DNA of 64,000 nt from Acetobacter sp. (GTDB taxonomy: Bacteria > Pseudomonadota > Alphaproteobacteria > Acetobacterales > Acetobacteraceae): positions 1,550,001-1,614,000 of the forward strand of contig NZ_JAKVME010000001.1 in the NCBI RefSeq assembly GCF_022483985.1, given 5' to 3'. The position numbers were made by a program, and so were the translations under genes. The notes beneath the pieces were generated by a model. That model was not told the DNA's origin, did not search any database, and saw only the letters and a list, made by a program, of their open reading frames with translations. This document shows positions 1 through 9,137 of this stretch, piece by piece; position 1 is the first letter of the stretch; each line of letters opens with the position of its first letter.

Positions 1-1914
1 CTTGCGCATGTCGAAGTTGCGGGCTTCGACTTTCTTCTGCGCGCGTTCCAGAGCCTTGTTCAGCCAGGGATGAACGATCGCTTCCCCTTCCTGCATCCCC
101 ATTTTCTGGAGCATGCCGGTCATGCGATCGGACCCGAAAATCCGCATCAGGTCGTCCTGAAGCGATACAAAGAAGCGTGAGTTTCCGGGATCACCCTGAC
201 GACCCGCGCGGCCACGAAGCTGATTGTCGATACGCCGACTCTCGTGACGCTCGGTGCCGATCACATACAGACCGCCCGCAGCCTTCACGATGGCCTGATT
301 CTTCGACACCTCGTCACGGATGGCCTGCTCGCCCGCCGCACGCTCGGCCGGGTCGGTAATATGTCCCAGCTCCTGCTGAGTCCGCATCTCGACATTGCCG
401 CCGAGCTTGATGTCCGTGCCGCGTCCCGCCATGTTCGTGGCGATGGTGATCGCGCCGGGCGCACCCGCCTGCGCCACGATCGCGGCTTCCATCTCGTGGA
501 AACGGGCGTTGAGCACATTGTGCGGAATGCCGTCGCGCTTCAGCAGCGCGGAAAGCGCCTCGCTTTTTTCGACCGACGTGGTGCCGACCAGAATAGGTTG
601 CCCGCCTTTGTGGATTTCCTCAACCAGCTTGACCACGGCGGCGAATTTCTGCGCCTCGTCAAGATAGATTTCGTCATCCGTGTCCTTGCGGGCGACGGGG
701 AGATTGGTCGGGATTTCGACCACATCCAGCTTGTAGATTTCCGCGAATTCATCCGCTTCCGTCATCGCCGTGCCGGTCATGCCAGACAGCTTGGGATAGA
801 GCCGGAAGTAGTTCTGGAAGGTGATGGAGGCCAGCGTCTGATTTTCCTGCTGGACCTCGACATGCTCCTTCGCTTCAAGCGCCTGGTGCAGACCATCCGA
901 ATAACGGCGGCCATCCATCATACGTCCCGTGAACTCATCAATGATGGTCACCTTGCCGTCACGAACGATGTAATCCACATCGCGCGAGAACAGCGTATGG
1001 GCGCGCAGGGATTGCTGCACATGGTGGACGACGGCGACATTCTGCACGTCATACAGGCCACCGTCGCTCAGTACGCCCGCTGCACGAAGCAGCTCTTCCA
1101 CCCTGTCAGAGCCGGTTTCCGTCAAGATCGCCGTGCGAAGCTTCTCGTCCTTGTCGAAGGCCGCCGGGTCCCGGACCAGCTCGGCCATGACAGCATCCAC
1201 GGCACGATAAAGCTCCGAGCTGTCTTCCGCCGGACCGGAAATGATCAGCGGTGTCCGGGCCTCGTCAATCAGGATGGAATCGACTTCATCGACAATGGCG
1301 TGGTTGAAAGGCCGCTGGACCATTTCTTCCAGCCGGTATTTCATGTTGTCGCGGAGATAGTCGAAGCCGAATTCGTTGTTCGTGCCGTAGGTGATGTCGC
1401 AGGCATAGGCTTCGCGACGCGCCTCATCGGGCAGGTTCGGCACGATTGTACCGGTCGTCAGACCGAGGAAGCCGTACAGCCGACTCATTTCCTCGGCGTC
1501 ACGACGCGCCAGATAATCGTTGACCGTGACGACGTGAACGCCCCTGCCGCTCAATGCATTGAGGTAGACCGCGAGTGTCGCGACGAGGGTCTTGCCCTCA
1601 CCGGTCCGCATTTCAGCGATTTTGCCGGAATGCAGCACCATGCCGCCGATGAGCTGCACATCGAAGTGGCGCATCCCGAGCACACGCTTCGAGGCTTCCC
1701 GGCAGACCGCGAACGCTTCGGGCAGCAGGCCGTCCAGCGTTTCTCCCTGAGCCAGACGCTCCCGGAACTCTACCGTCTTGTGAGCGAGGGCGTCGTCATC
1801 AAGCGGGGCGATACCAGCCTCAAGCGCATTGATTTCAGGTACGCGGCGCTGAAACGCTTTGAGCGAACGGTCATTGGCAGTGCCGAAGAGGGCGCGAGCG
1901 AGCGAGGCGAACAT
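1..1914 (-). CDS. secA: Preprotein translocase ATPase SecA (3' part missing at the window edge)
   Basis: This is the ATPase motor that pushes unfolded preproteins through SecYEG at the inner membrane. The reverse strand reads from ATG at 1914 to the window edge, giving 638 residues of a protein normally about 900 long, so the C-terminal domains lie outside. Visible features are the N-terminus ([11 protein letters not shown]), the Walker A motif GEGKT at about residues 105-109, the DEVD Walker B segment followed by [14 protein letters not shown], the NMAGRGTDI segment and the [10 protein letters not shown] motif of the second nucleotide-binding domain. The gene diverges from the foldase gene starting at 2172, so secretion and periplasmic folding functions share an intergenic region. 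Identification is secure; only the 3' end is unseen. Confidence 0.97.
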   Translation of the reverse strand, partial: MFASLARALFGTANDRSLKAFQRRVPEINALEAGIAPLDDDALAHKTVEFRERLAQGETLDGLLPEAFAVCREASKRVLGMRHFDVQLIGGMVLHSGKIAEMRTGEGKTLVATLAVYLNALSGRGVHVVTVNDYLARRDAEEMSRLYGFLGLTTGTIVPNLPDEARREAYACDITYGTNNEFGFDYLRDNMKYRLEEMVQRPFNHAIVDEVDSILIDEARTPLIISGPAEDSSELYRAVDAVMAELVRDPAAFDKDEKLRTAILTETGSDRVEELLRAAGVLSDGGLYDVQNVAVVHHVQQSLRAHTLFSRDVDYIVRDGKVTIIDEFTGRMMDGRRYSDGLHQALEAKEHVEVQQENQTLASITFQNYFRLYPKLSGMTGTAMTEADEFAEIYKLDVVEIPTNLPVARKDTDDEIYLDEAQKFAAVVKLVEEIHKGGQPILVGTTSVEKSEALSALLKRDGIPHNVLNARFHEMEAAIVAQAGAPGAITIATNMAGRGTDIKLGGNVEMRTQQELGHITDPAERAAGEQAIRDEVSKNQAIVKAAGGLYVIGTERHESRRIDNQLRGRAGRQGDPGNSRFFVSLQDDLMRIFGSDRMTGMLQKMGMQEGEAIVHPWLNKALERAQKKVEARNFDMRK

Positions 1915-2171
1915 GAAGACCTTTCCGGAACAGCACACCCGGAGCCGACCCCGCGTTCCTGCCCTGCATCTTGAGCACAGACAGGGACCGAAAAGCCGAC
2001 GGTGTGCGCCCACTCAGATAAAGCCGCCACTGCTCAGGGTCAACCGATGCCCCCGGCACGCCCTCGGGAAAGTGGCCATTTCTTAACAAAACAGACTTAC
2101 ACCATGCCCTTGCGGGTGTCTTCAGGGTCGGCCATGATGCGCCCATTCTGTTCACACTGGGTTTCTTACTG
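1915..2171. other. Intergenic region between divergent secA and the foldase gene
   Basis: These 257 bases must hold both promoters for two divergent genes. I see no convincing -35/-10 pair, no strong Shine-Dalgarno for the foldase start and no small ORF that looks real. Confidence 0.5.
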
Positions 2172-3152
2172 ATGCGTTTTTCCTGCTCGGGCTCGCTTTT
2201 TGCAGCGACAGCTCTGTTTGCCTCCACGCTCCTTTCCTCCGTCTGTGTTCAGGGCGCGCATGCAGCGGATGCTGCGGCCTCCAAGGCTCCTGCCGCCGCC
2301 AGTGGCGCGGCCGCACAGTCCGCACCCGCCCCGGCTCCAATGGACCCGAACAGCGTGATCGCCACAGTCAATGGTGAGAAGATCACGCTCGACGACATCC
2401 GCAAGTCAGCCGCGAACATGCCGCCCCAGTTGCGTCAGATGCCGCAGAACATGATTTTCCCGATGCTGGTGAATCAGGCGGTCGATCAGAAGGCGATCCA
2501 GATTGCCGCCCGCAAGGACGGCCTGCAGAACGATCCTGAAGTGAAAACCGCGATGGAAACCGCCGCGAACACGGCCCTCCAGAACGCATGGCTCTCCAAG
2601 CAGGTCGTGCCGCAGCTCACGGACGCCGCGATCCACGACTTCTACGTCAAGAACTACGCCAGCAAGACTCCCGAGAAAGAGGTGCATGCCCGCCATATTC
2701 TCGTGAAGACCGAAGCTGAAGCGCAGGACGCCATCAAGAAGCTCAAGGGCGGCGCCAACTTCGGCACGCTGGCCGAGAGCCTCTCGACCGACAAAGGCAG
2801 CGCCAAGAACAATGGCGGTGACCTCGGCTGGTTCAAGAAAGGCGACATGGTTCCGGCTTTCTCCGATGCCGCCTTCAACATGAAGCCCGGCACCTACAGC
2901 CAGACACCAGTAAAGAGCCAGTTCGGCTATCATGTGATTCAGGTTCTCGCGGACCGTACTGTGCCGGTGCCGAAGGAAGACGAGGTCAAGGACAAGATCC
3001 GTCAGCAACTGATCCAGCAGGACGTTCGCGGCGCGGTTGATAAGGCGACCTCCGCAGTGAAGATCGTCCGCTTCGGACCTGATGGAAAACCGGTGCCGGA
3101 AGGGGCGCAGCCCGCCATCGCAGGCAACCCGACAGCCTCTCCCGCGAAATAA
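2172..3152 (+). CDS. Periplasmic parvulin-type peptidyl-prolyl isomerase (PrsA/SurA-like foldase)
   Basis: A 326-residue secreted foldase. Residues 1-31 form a signal peptide (MRFSC..., hydrophobic core, then GAHAADA as the probable cleavage site), followed by an Ala/Pro-rich linker. An N-terminal chaperone-like region begins near VIATVNGEKITLDDI, and the rotamase domain spans about residues 172-265 with the typical HARHILVK start, GGDLGWF and FGYHVIQV segments. Parvulins catalyse cis-trans isomerisation of prolyl bonds and help fold exported or outer-membrane proteins. The gene is monocistronic: it diverges from secA and is followed by a strong hairpin terminator. The start at 2172 has no clear Shine-Dalgarno but is supported by the signal peptide. 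The exact name (PrsA, SurA, PpiD-like) cannot be settled from the sequence. Confidence 0.9.
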   Translation: MRFSCSGSLFAATALFASTLLSSVCVQGAHAADAAASKAPAAASGAAAQSAPAPAPMDPNSVIATVNGEKITLDDIRKSAANMPPQLRQMPQNMIFPMLVNQAVDQKAIQIAARKDGLQNDPEVKTAMETAANTALQNAWLSKQVVPQLTDAAIHDFYVKNYASKTPEKEVHARHILVKTEAEAQDAIKKLKGGANFGTLAESLSTDKGSAKNNGGDLGWFKKGDMVPAFSDAAFNMKPGTYSQTPVKSQFGYHVIQVLADRTVPVPKEDEVKDKIRQQLIQQDVRGAVDKATSAVKIVRFGPDGKPVPEGAQPAIAGNPTASPAK

Positions 3153-3199
3153 TCAGCAGGGGGCCTTATGGCCTCCCCTGACAGCTTGCGGTAAAGACA

Positions 3200-3240
3200 A
3201 AGGAAGAACGTCTCCCCGACGTTCTTCCTTTTTCGTTTAT
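3200..3240 (+). terminator. Rho-independent terminator after the foldase gene
   Basis: A perfect 12-bp stem (3200-3211 pairing with 3219-3230) with a 7-base loop is followed directly by a T-rich tract. A second, weaker GC hairpin (GGGGGCC / GGCCTCCCC) sits just upstream near 3160-3179. Confidence 0.85.
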
Positions 3241-3307
3241 ATCCTGTCCCTCGGGAATTCAGGATCGCCGGTCCTGCCGTTTCCATCCCGCACAAGGTTC
3301 GTCACCG

Positions 3308-4543
3308 ATGGCCAAGCCTCTGCCCGTCTCTCCCCTCGCCTCGCCCCTGCCCGTTCTCGGCACCGTTCCGGGTGTGCGCCTCGGCGCCGTGGCCGCAGGC
3401 ATCCGCTACAAGGGACGTACGGATCTGGTCGTCGCGGAATTCGATGCCGGAACGACGGTCGGCGGCGTTTTCACCAAATCAAAGTGTCCCGGCGCTCCGG
3501 TGGACTGGTCCCGCACTGCGCTCAAGGGCGGTCTGGCGCGGGCGCTGGTGGTCAATGCCGGAAACGCCAATGTCTTCACCGGCAAGGCCGGGGTCGAGAC
3601 TTGCCGGGCCACGGCGGAAGCCGAAGCTGCGCTTGCGGGCTGCGCCGCCACGGAGGTCTTTCTTGCCTCCACCGGCGTCATCGGCGAAGTGCTTCCGGCT
3701 GAACGGATCACGGCGGCCCTGCCCGCCCTTCATAGCGCCCTGACGGAAGATGGCTGGGAAGCCGCGGCCCGTGGCATCATGACGACCGACACCTTCCCCA
3801 AGGCCTCTGTCAGAAAAACCGAAATCGACGGCGTGACGGTCACCATTCAGGGCATCGCCAAGGGGAGCGGCATGATCGCCCCCGACATGGCCACGATGCT
3901 CTCTTTCGTCGCCACGGACGCGGCATTGCCCGCCTCTGTCGTGCAGGCCATGCTGTCCTCCGGCACTGTCCAGAGCTTCAACGCCATCACGGTCGACTCG
4001 GACACCTCGACCTCCGACATGGTGCTGCTTTTCGCAACGGGGAAAGCGGGCAATCCGGTCGTGACCAACGCTGATGACCCGCGTCTGACCCCGTTCCGGA
4101 ACGCTCTGAACGATCTTCTGCTTGAACTGGCGCTTATGGTCGTCCGTGACGGCGAGGGCGCGACGAAGCAGATTCGTGTCCGTGTGAGCGGCGCCGTGTC
4201 CGATCAGTCGGCCCGCATCGTTGCGAAAGCCATTGCGGACTCCCCTCTGGTCAAGACGGCGATCGCCGGAGAAGACGCCAACTGGGGCCGTGTCGTCATG
4301 GCTGTCGGCAAAAGCGGCGAACCGGCGGACCGGGATTTGCTGGCCGTGACCATCGGCGGTGTCACCATCGCCAGCGAAGGGACCGTCGTGGAAGGTTATG
4401 ATGAAACACCGGTCGTTGCCCACATGAAGGGACAGGATATCGACATCGACGTTGATCTCGGCCTCGGTGACGGCAGATCAACCGTCTGGACCTGCGATCT
4501 GACGCATGGCTACATCGATATCAACGGCTCTTACAGGAGCTGA
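3308..4543 (+). CDS. argJ: Bifunctional ornithine acetyltransferase / N-acetylglutamate synthase ArgJ
   Basis: ArgJ transfers the acetyl group from N-acetylornithine to glutamate (and can use acetyl-CoA), closing the acetyl cycle of arginine synthesis in the cytoplasm. The 411-residue length matches the family. The self-cleavage site lies in KGSGMIAPDMATMLSF, where the nucleophilic threonine is about residue 196 and becomes the N-terminus of the beta chain. Other family signatures are NAGNANVFTG near residue 80, SDTSTSDM, GEDANWGR and the C-terminal WTCDLTHGYIDINGSYRS end. An RDD membrane protein follows after only three bases. Identification is secure. Confidence 0.97.
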   Translation: MAKPLPVSPLASPLPVLGTVPGVRLGAVAAGIRYKGRTDLVVAEFDAGTTVGGVFTKSKCPGAPVDWSRTALKGGLARALVVNAGNANVFTGKAGVETCRATAEAEAALAGCAATEVFLASTGVIGEVLPAERITAALPALHSALTEDGWEAAARGIMTTDTFPKASVRKTEIDGVTVTIQGIAKGSGMIAPDMATMLSFVATDAALPASVVQAMLSSGTVQSFNAITVDSDTSTSDMVLLFATGKAGNPVVTNADDPRLTPFRNALNDLLLELALMVVRDGEGATKQIRVRVSGAVSDQSARIVAKAIADSPLVKTAIAGEDANWGRVVMAVGKSGEPADRDLLAVTIGGVTIASEGTVVEGYDETPVVAHMKGQDIDIDVDLGLGDGRSTVWTCDLTHGYIDINGSYRS

Positions 4544-4546
4544 TCG

Positions 4547-5155
4547 ATGTCCGACTCTCTTCCTCCCGGCTGGGGTGCGCCGCCGACACAGACAGGCATT
4601 ATCGGCGGAGCAGGTAGTCTGACGCCCGATGGCCGGATGCTGGCCTATGCCGGTTTCTGGGTAAGGACGGCAGCCGCCGTGCTGGATTATTTCCTGCTGA
4701 GCGTGATCAGTCTGGTCGTGGGCATCTTCACGCTGCCGACTGTCCGGCTGGAAGAGTGGCAGGGGGACACTCCATCGTATCAGGTCGCCTTCCGGGATAC
4801 CGATTTTGCCACGAGTTTTCACATGCCTTGGCCGCATGTGGAAATCCATGACACCGGCACGCATTTTCTGCTGTTCCAGTTGCTCTACTTCGTCCTGCTT
4901 GAAGCGTCGCCGCTGCGAGCTTCGCTCGGCAAGCTGGCGCTGGGACTGCGTGTGAGCGATCTGACGGGAGGCCGCATCTCACTCTTACGGTCCCTCATCC
5001 GCAATCTGGTCAAGATGTTCGTGTCTTTTCCCGTACTGTTCATTGGCGTGATCATGATTGCCTTCACGCCACGCAAGCAGGGGTTGCACGATATGGTCGC
5101 CCGCACGCTGGTTCTCCGCCGGGAGCGGATCGTGCGCTTTGACCACGTCGGCTGA
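4547..5155 (+). CDS. RDD family membrane protein
   Basis: A 202-residue integral membrane protein of the RDD family, whose members are poorly characterised and in some cases linked to ion transport. The N-terminal 40 residues are Gly/Pro-rich and cytoplasmic; about three hydrophobic segments follow: residues 40-66 (containing WVRTAAAVLDYFLL), 105-122 and 160-180. The segment LGKLALGLRVSDLTG is typical of the RDD fold. It begins three bases after argJ with GGAGCTGATCG serving as ribosome binding site, so the two are probably cotranscribed. A perfect inverted repeat follows the gene. No substrate can be inferred. Confidence 0.8.
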   Translation: MSDSLPPGWGAPPTQTGIIGGAGSLTPDGRMLAYAGFWVRTAAAVLDYFLLSVISLVVGIFTLPTVRLEEWQGDTPSYQVAFRDTDFATSFHMPWPHVEIHDTGTHFLLFQLLYFVLLEASPLRASLGKLALGLRVSDLTGGRISLLRSLIRNLVKMFVSFPVLFIGVIMIAFTPRKQGLHDMVARTLVLRRERIVRFDHVG

Positions 5156-5160
5156 CGCGC

Positions 5161-5195
5161 TCCCGATCCGGACCTTCACCTGATCCGGATCGGGA
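5161..5195. terminator. Putative terminator hairpin after the argJ-RDD operon
   Basis: A perfect 12-bp inverted repeat, TCCCGATCCGGA (5161-5172) and its complement (5184-5195), with an 11-base loop. Only a short AGTTT tract follows, so it is a weaker terminator candidate than the one at 3200. Confidence 0.55.
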
Positions 5196-5243
5196 AGTTT
5201 CCAACCAAAAACAGACACTAAAACCAGATGAGGTGAAGACAGG

Positions 5244-7853
5244 ATGCAGGTGAATAACGTGGATCATCGTTCCGGCGCCCCGGCCATCAAGCGATCACGA
5301 CCGCGACGGCACCTCTCCCTGATCTGCTGGCTCTTTGCCGCCATTTTGCTGATATCTCCCGTCACATTACAGAATGCTCTGGCGGCTGACAGCACGGCAG
5401 CCACGGCTTCGGCTTCCCCGGGCAATGGCGCCGCCCTCTCTCCCAAGGAGGCGCAGCAACTCCTGAACGTGCTGAACGATCCGAAGCAGAGAGAGAGCTT
5501 CACCCACACGCTTTCCCTGATGGTGAAAGGGGTTTCCGTAACACCGGAAGCCGCGACCGCAGCTGCTCCGGCAGCGACGGGTGATGCGCTGGTGTCGCAG
5601 AACGCGGTGGTCCTCCATAGCGATCTGGTGTCCAGCGTTTCTTCCCTCAAGCAGACCTTCCGCAGCTATCTGGATAACTTTCTCGGACTGTTCACTGACC
5701 TGAAAACGGTCGGGAGATGGTTCGAGGCAGAGATTTCCAACCCGCAGACCCGCGCCCTGCTTCTCGGCACGTTATGGCGGGCGGGACTGGTGATCATCGT
5801 CGCCATGCTGGTTGAATGGGGCGCATCTCTCGCTCTTCACAAGCCCCTGCAAACAGTGACCATCCGGGCGGAAAAGCGTGAGAAACGGGAAAATAGCAGC
5901 CTGTCGGCTCAGGACAGTCCAGATGCCGACACCGCTCAGGACGAGGCCGATCAGAATGCCGCCATAGCAGCCGCCGCTCTGGCGAAGGCGAATGGCGCAC
6001 AGACGGAAGAAATCAACACGCTCAAAACGCGCGCGGATGATCAGCGCCGACAGATCGAGACGCTGAAATTTCTTGCCCGTGTGCCTTATGCACTGGGTCA
6101 TTTCGGCCTCAAACTGCTGCCCGTTCTACTGTTTCTGGGTGTAGCCATGGCAGGCTCGGCCCTCGCCACCGACACGACACAGGCGGAAACCGTTACGGAA
6201 ACCCTGGCCGAAGCCTATGCGGTCGCACGGTTCCTGTTCGTGCTTCTGGAGTCAGCGCTGGCGCCCCGTTCTCCGATGATCCGTCTGGCGCCTGTTTCCG
6301 ACAGCACGGCGCGGATGCTGACCCGCTGGTGGAATTTCCTTGTGGCCGCGCCATCCATCGTGGTCTGCCTGTCCGTGCTGGGCGGAGAGTTCGACCTTTC
6401 CAATCGCGGCACGGAAGCAATGATCCGCGCCGTCATTCTGATCGAGCACATTCTGATCGCCATTTTCATCTGGCGGCTTCGCCCCATCGTTGCGAAAACC
6501 ATCGCTCCCAAACAGGCTAAGATCAAGAACGGCTTCTGGTCCTTCATGCTGACGCTGGCGCGTTTCTGGTGGATTCCGGCGCTTTTTCTGGACGCGGCGC
6601 TGTGGCTCGTCTGGGCCGCCCATCTCCGAGGCGGCTATGACTGGATCCTGCGCACGACATTGCTGACGGTTCTTATCGTCGCCCTGACCCGGCTTCTGGC
6701 CGTGCTGGCATATGGCTGGCAGGACCGGCTTTTCCGTATCGATCCGGTTCTGGCCCAGAAACATCCGGAATTTCAGGAACGCGCGGACCGCTACTACCCC
6801 TTCGTACGGGGTGCGCTCACAACGATGATCGTGTTCATCGGCTTTGTCGGTCTGACTGAATCATGGGGCATCAGCAGCCTCCACTTCTTCTTTTCCAGCC
6901 CGCTTGGTTCGCGTCTGTTCGGAGCGGTCATGACACTTGTCATCGCCATTTCGGTGGCGGCCACAATCTGGGAAGTGGTCAATGCGCTCCTGAACCGCCA
7001 ACTGGAGAAATTCAACCGGACAGGTCAGGGCATGCGTGCGACCCGTCTGAAAACGGTGCTGCCGATCATTCGGACCGTGATGCTGGCGCTCATCATCATC
7101 ATCGTGCTTGTGACCAGCCTCTCCCAGATCGGCATCAATGTCGCGCCGCTGCTGACCGGCGCCGGGATCATGGGTGCCGCCATCGCCTTCGGCTCCCAGA
7201 GCCTTGTGAAGGACTTCATCACAGGCTTCTTCATGCTGGTCGAGGATGCGATTCAGGTCGGCGACTGGGTAACGACGGGCGGCGTTTCCGGCACGGTCGA
7301 ACATCTTTCCATCCGGACCGTGCGGGTGCGTGCGATCAATGGAGATCTGCACATCATCCCATTCTCCTCCGTCACCTCAATCGCCAACACGGGACGCGAC
7401 TTCAACCAGATCATCGTCAACCAGACGGTCGACCTGTCCGAGGACATACCCCGCGTGGTGAAGGTCATGGCGGATACGGTCACGGAAATGCGCAAGGAAG
7501 ACGCGTTCAAGACGATCATCTACTCGGACTACAATGATCTCGGCGTGGACAAGACTGACTCCAATGGCGCGGTGCTGGTCGGCTCCATCCGGACCGCCGC
7601 GATGATGAAGTGGAAAGTCCAGCGCGAATTCTACAAGCGGATCGCCAACCGCATGGCGGCCGCGAACATCAGGTTCTACACACCGACCTCCTACACGGCC
7701 TCCGCGCCGGGCACCTCTCTCGTGATTTCGGGAGAGCTACAGTCCCCGACCGATGGCCATGCAGCGAACGCCAACACCCCTTCTTCGTCTCCGGCTCGGC
7801 CAGAAGAGCCGACCGAGAACCCTGCGGAAAAACCCGACCATGACAAAACCTGA
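5244..7853 (+). CDS. Large mechanosensitive channel of the MscS family
   Basis: An 869-residue inner-membrane channel expected to open under membrane tension and release solutes on osmotic downshock. Residues 14-45 are a signal-like hydrophobic segment ending LAADS. A periplasmic N-terminal region follows, then a charged region rich in Lys, Glu and Ala (about 205-275) that probably forms a coiled coil, several transmembrane helices (280-600) and the conserved MscS core: the pore helix begins near residue 632 (NVAPLLTGAGIMGAAIAFG) with GSQSLVKDFITG, followed by the beta domain (VGDWVTTGGVSGTVE). The N-terminal extension is like that of MscK/YbiO-type channels. The C-terminus is Pro/Glu-rich and its last 14 bases overlap the start of the next gene. 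Confidence 0.92.
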   Translation: MQVNNVDHRSGAPAIKRSRPRRHLSLICWLFAAILLISPVTLQNALAADSTAATASASPGNGAALSPKEAQQLLNVLNDPKQRESFTHTLSLMVKGVSVTPEAATAAAPAATGDALVSQNAVVLHSDLVSSVSSLKQTFRSYLDNFLGLFTDLKTVGRWFEAEISNPQTRALLLGTLWRAGLVIIVAMLVEWGASLALHKPLQTVTIRAEKREKRENSSLSAQDSPDADTAQDEADQNAAIAAAALAKANGAQTEEINTLKTRADDQRRQIETLKFLARVPYALGHFGLKLLPVLLFLGVAMAGSALATDTTQAETVTETLAEAYAVARFLFVLLESALAPRSPMIRLAPVSDSTARMLTRWWNFLVAAPSIVVCLSVLGGEFDLSNRGTEAMIRAVILIEHILIAIFIWRLRPIVAKTIAPKQAKIKNGFWSFMLTLARFWWIPALFLDAALWLVWAAHLRGGYDWILRTTLLTVLIVALTRLLAVLAYGWQDRLFRIDPVLAQKHPEFQERADRYYPFVRGALTTMIVFIGFVGLTESWGISSLHFFFSSPLGSRLFGAVMTLVIAISVAATIWEVVNALLNRQLEKFNRTGQGMRATRLKTVLPIIRTVMLALIIIIVLVTSLSQIGINVAPLLTGAGIMGAAIAFGSQSLVKDFITGFFMLVEDAIQVGDWVTTGGVSGTVEHLSIRTVRVRAINGDLHIIPFSSVTSIANTGRDFNQIIVNQTVDLSEDIPRVVKVMADTVTEMRKEDAFKTIIYSDYNDLGVDKTDSNGAVLVGSIRTAAMMKWKVQREFYKRIANRMAAANIRFYTPTSYTASAPGTSLVISGELQSPTDGHAANANTPSSSPARPEEPTENPAEKPDHDKT

Positions 7854-8586
7854 CGAAGACCTGACCGAGGCCGTGCTCAACGAGATCGAGGCCGCAACAG
7901 GGAACAGATTCTTCGCGCATATTCCTGCGGGGCAGATGCACGCCCTTCTGGAAGACTACGGCATGACTGACTGGGAGAGTTTCGCCGCCAGTTGGCAGCG
8001 GCTGGGCATGGATGTCTATATGGCTGACGGCGGTCGTTACCGCCGACGCCGCCACGCCACCTTTGCCCTGTCGAAGAACACCGTCGTTCGGAAAAAGCAC
8101 CAGCCGCATTACCAGAGCCGTGATTACAATACCCTGAATGGCGGGATCGAGCGCTGGTTCGATCCGATTGAAAAACGGATCGGCGAGCATCCGGTCATGA
8201 AAGCGGTGTTGTCACTGGTCAGTCGGCTGGCGACCGATCTGACCCCCGAGGCTGAACAGCCCGAAACATGGCATGCGGAAGTGCACCAGTTCAGGATCGA
8301 AACCGGCAGGGAAATGACGGGCCAACCAACGCCGGAAGGTCTTCACCGCGATGGTGTCGACTGGGTTCTTGTCATGATGGTGCAGCGGGAAAATGTTGGG
8401 AACGGAACCACCAGCATCCATGACCTGCTGGGGAACGAAGTCGGCAGTTTCACCCTGACCGGCCCGATGGACGCTGCTTTCGTGAATGATCACATGGTTT
8501 ACCACGGCGTAACGCCAATCGAACCGGTCGATCCCGACCGGCCCGCATTCCGGGATGTGCTGGTCGTCACGCTGCGTCACCAGTAA
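7840..8586 (+). CDS. 2-oxoglutarate/Fe(II)-dependent dioxygenase (2OG-Fe dioxygenase family, amino-acid hydroxylase-like)
   Basis: A 248-residue soluble protein resembling the 2OG-Fe dioxygenase family that includes free L-amino-acid hydroxylases such as isoleucine dioxygenase; that assignment is from remembered family features. The iron-binding facial triad is visible: HRDG (His169, Asp171) and VYHGVTPI (His222), with Arg246 in the final TLRHQ available for 2-oxoglutarate. The open frame extends upstream to 7753, but the ATG at 7840 fits better because it overlaps the MscS stop by 14 bases and begins a sensible N-terminus (MTKPDEDL). Expression is therefore likely coupled to the channel gene. 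The substrate is unknown; a compatible solute or amino acid would fit the osmotic neighbour, but that is inference. Confidence 0.78.
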   Translation: MTKPDEDLTEAVLNEIEAATGNRFFAHIPAGQMHALLEDYGMTDWESFAASWQRLGMDVYMADGGRYRRRRHATFALSKNTVVRKKHQPHYQSRDYNTLNGGIERWFDPIEKRIGEHPVMKAVLSLVSRLATDLTPEAEQPETWHAEVHQFRIETGREMTGQPTPEGLHRDGVDWVLVMMVQRENVGNGTTSIHDLLGNEVGSFTLTGPMDAAFVNDHMVYHGVTPIEPVDPDRPAFRDVLVVTLRHQ

Positions 8587-8646
8587 ACGCTCCGGGAGCA
8601 TGGGGTTGTCTCAGCCGAAGGACGCAAACGGGGAACAGGGGCTCGT

Positions 8647-8964
8647 TCAGTAGGGCCATGCCCCTGAGTAATGGGCTGCATGCCAGCCCGCAGCGGTCAG
8701 GAGTGCGACGAACGCCATCGCACCAATCATCTGGGCCAGTTCCCTGAACGCAGGACCGTCCATCCTGTCCTGACTGGCGGCATCATCCGCTGCTGACGGT
8801 GTTACGGCAGCGACGGCGCCCGACCTCACAACAGGAGCAGGATCATTCACCGGAACCGGGGATGGTGTGACAAGATCAGTGTTGGAAAGACCTGCTGCAT
8901 CGTGCGCCGCATCATTCTCTCCCGCATGTGGGTCCGATGGGCTGTCTGGCGACTGCGCTTGCAT
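8647..8964 (-). CDS. Small tail-anchored hypothetical membrane protein
   Basis: A 105-residue protein I do not recognise. The first 70 residues are hydrophilic, rich in Ala, Asp, Pro and Ser and probably disordered; a single hydrophobic helix lies at the very C-terminus (LAQMIGAMAFVALLTAAGW), suggesting a tail anchor. The frame is open to 9039, but the ATG at 8964 is preceded by AGAGGAAA at good spacing and is the better start. It is divergent from the TonB-dependent receptor gene and convergent with the dioxygenase gene. Confidence 0.6.
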   Translation of the reverse strand: MQAQSPDSPSDPHAGENDAAHDAAGLSNTDLVTPSPVPVNDPAPVVRSGAVAAVTPSAADDAASQDRMDGPAFRELAQMIGAMAFVALLTAAGWHAAHYSGAWPY

Positions 8965-9137
8965 ATGGCTGTTTCCTCTGACGTCTTCATCGCATCGTGA
9001 CCTGAAGCGTAACCCTATTGCGTCCTGATTTCCATTCACATCCCGCGGACTGCTTTCCTCCGTTTTCAGGAAGGCATTTTAACCAAGCTGTAATCTGGTT
9101 GACCACATAGTCAGTCGATAGTCTGAATGTGGGTCAA

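Noticed and set aside
244-1974. A 576-codon forward frame opposite secA
   Set aside because: It is antisense to a full match to SecA motifs on the reverse strand and has no domain or ribosome binding site of its own; GC-rich genes commonly leave such open shadow frames.
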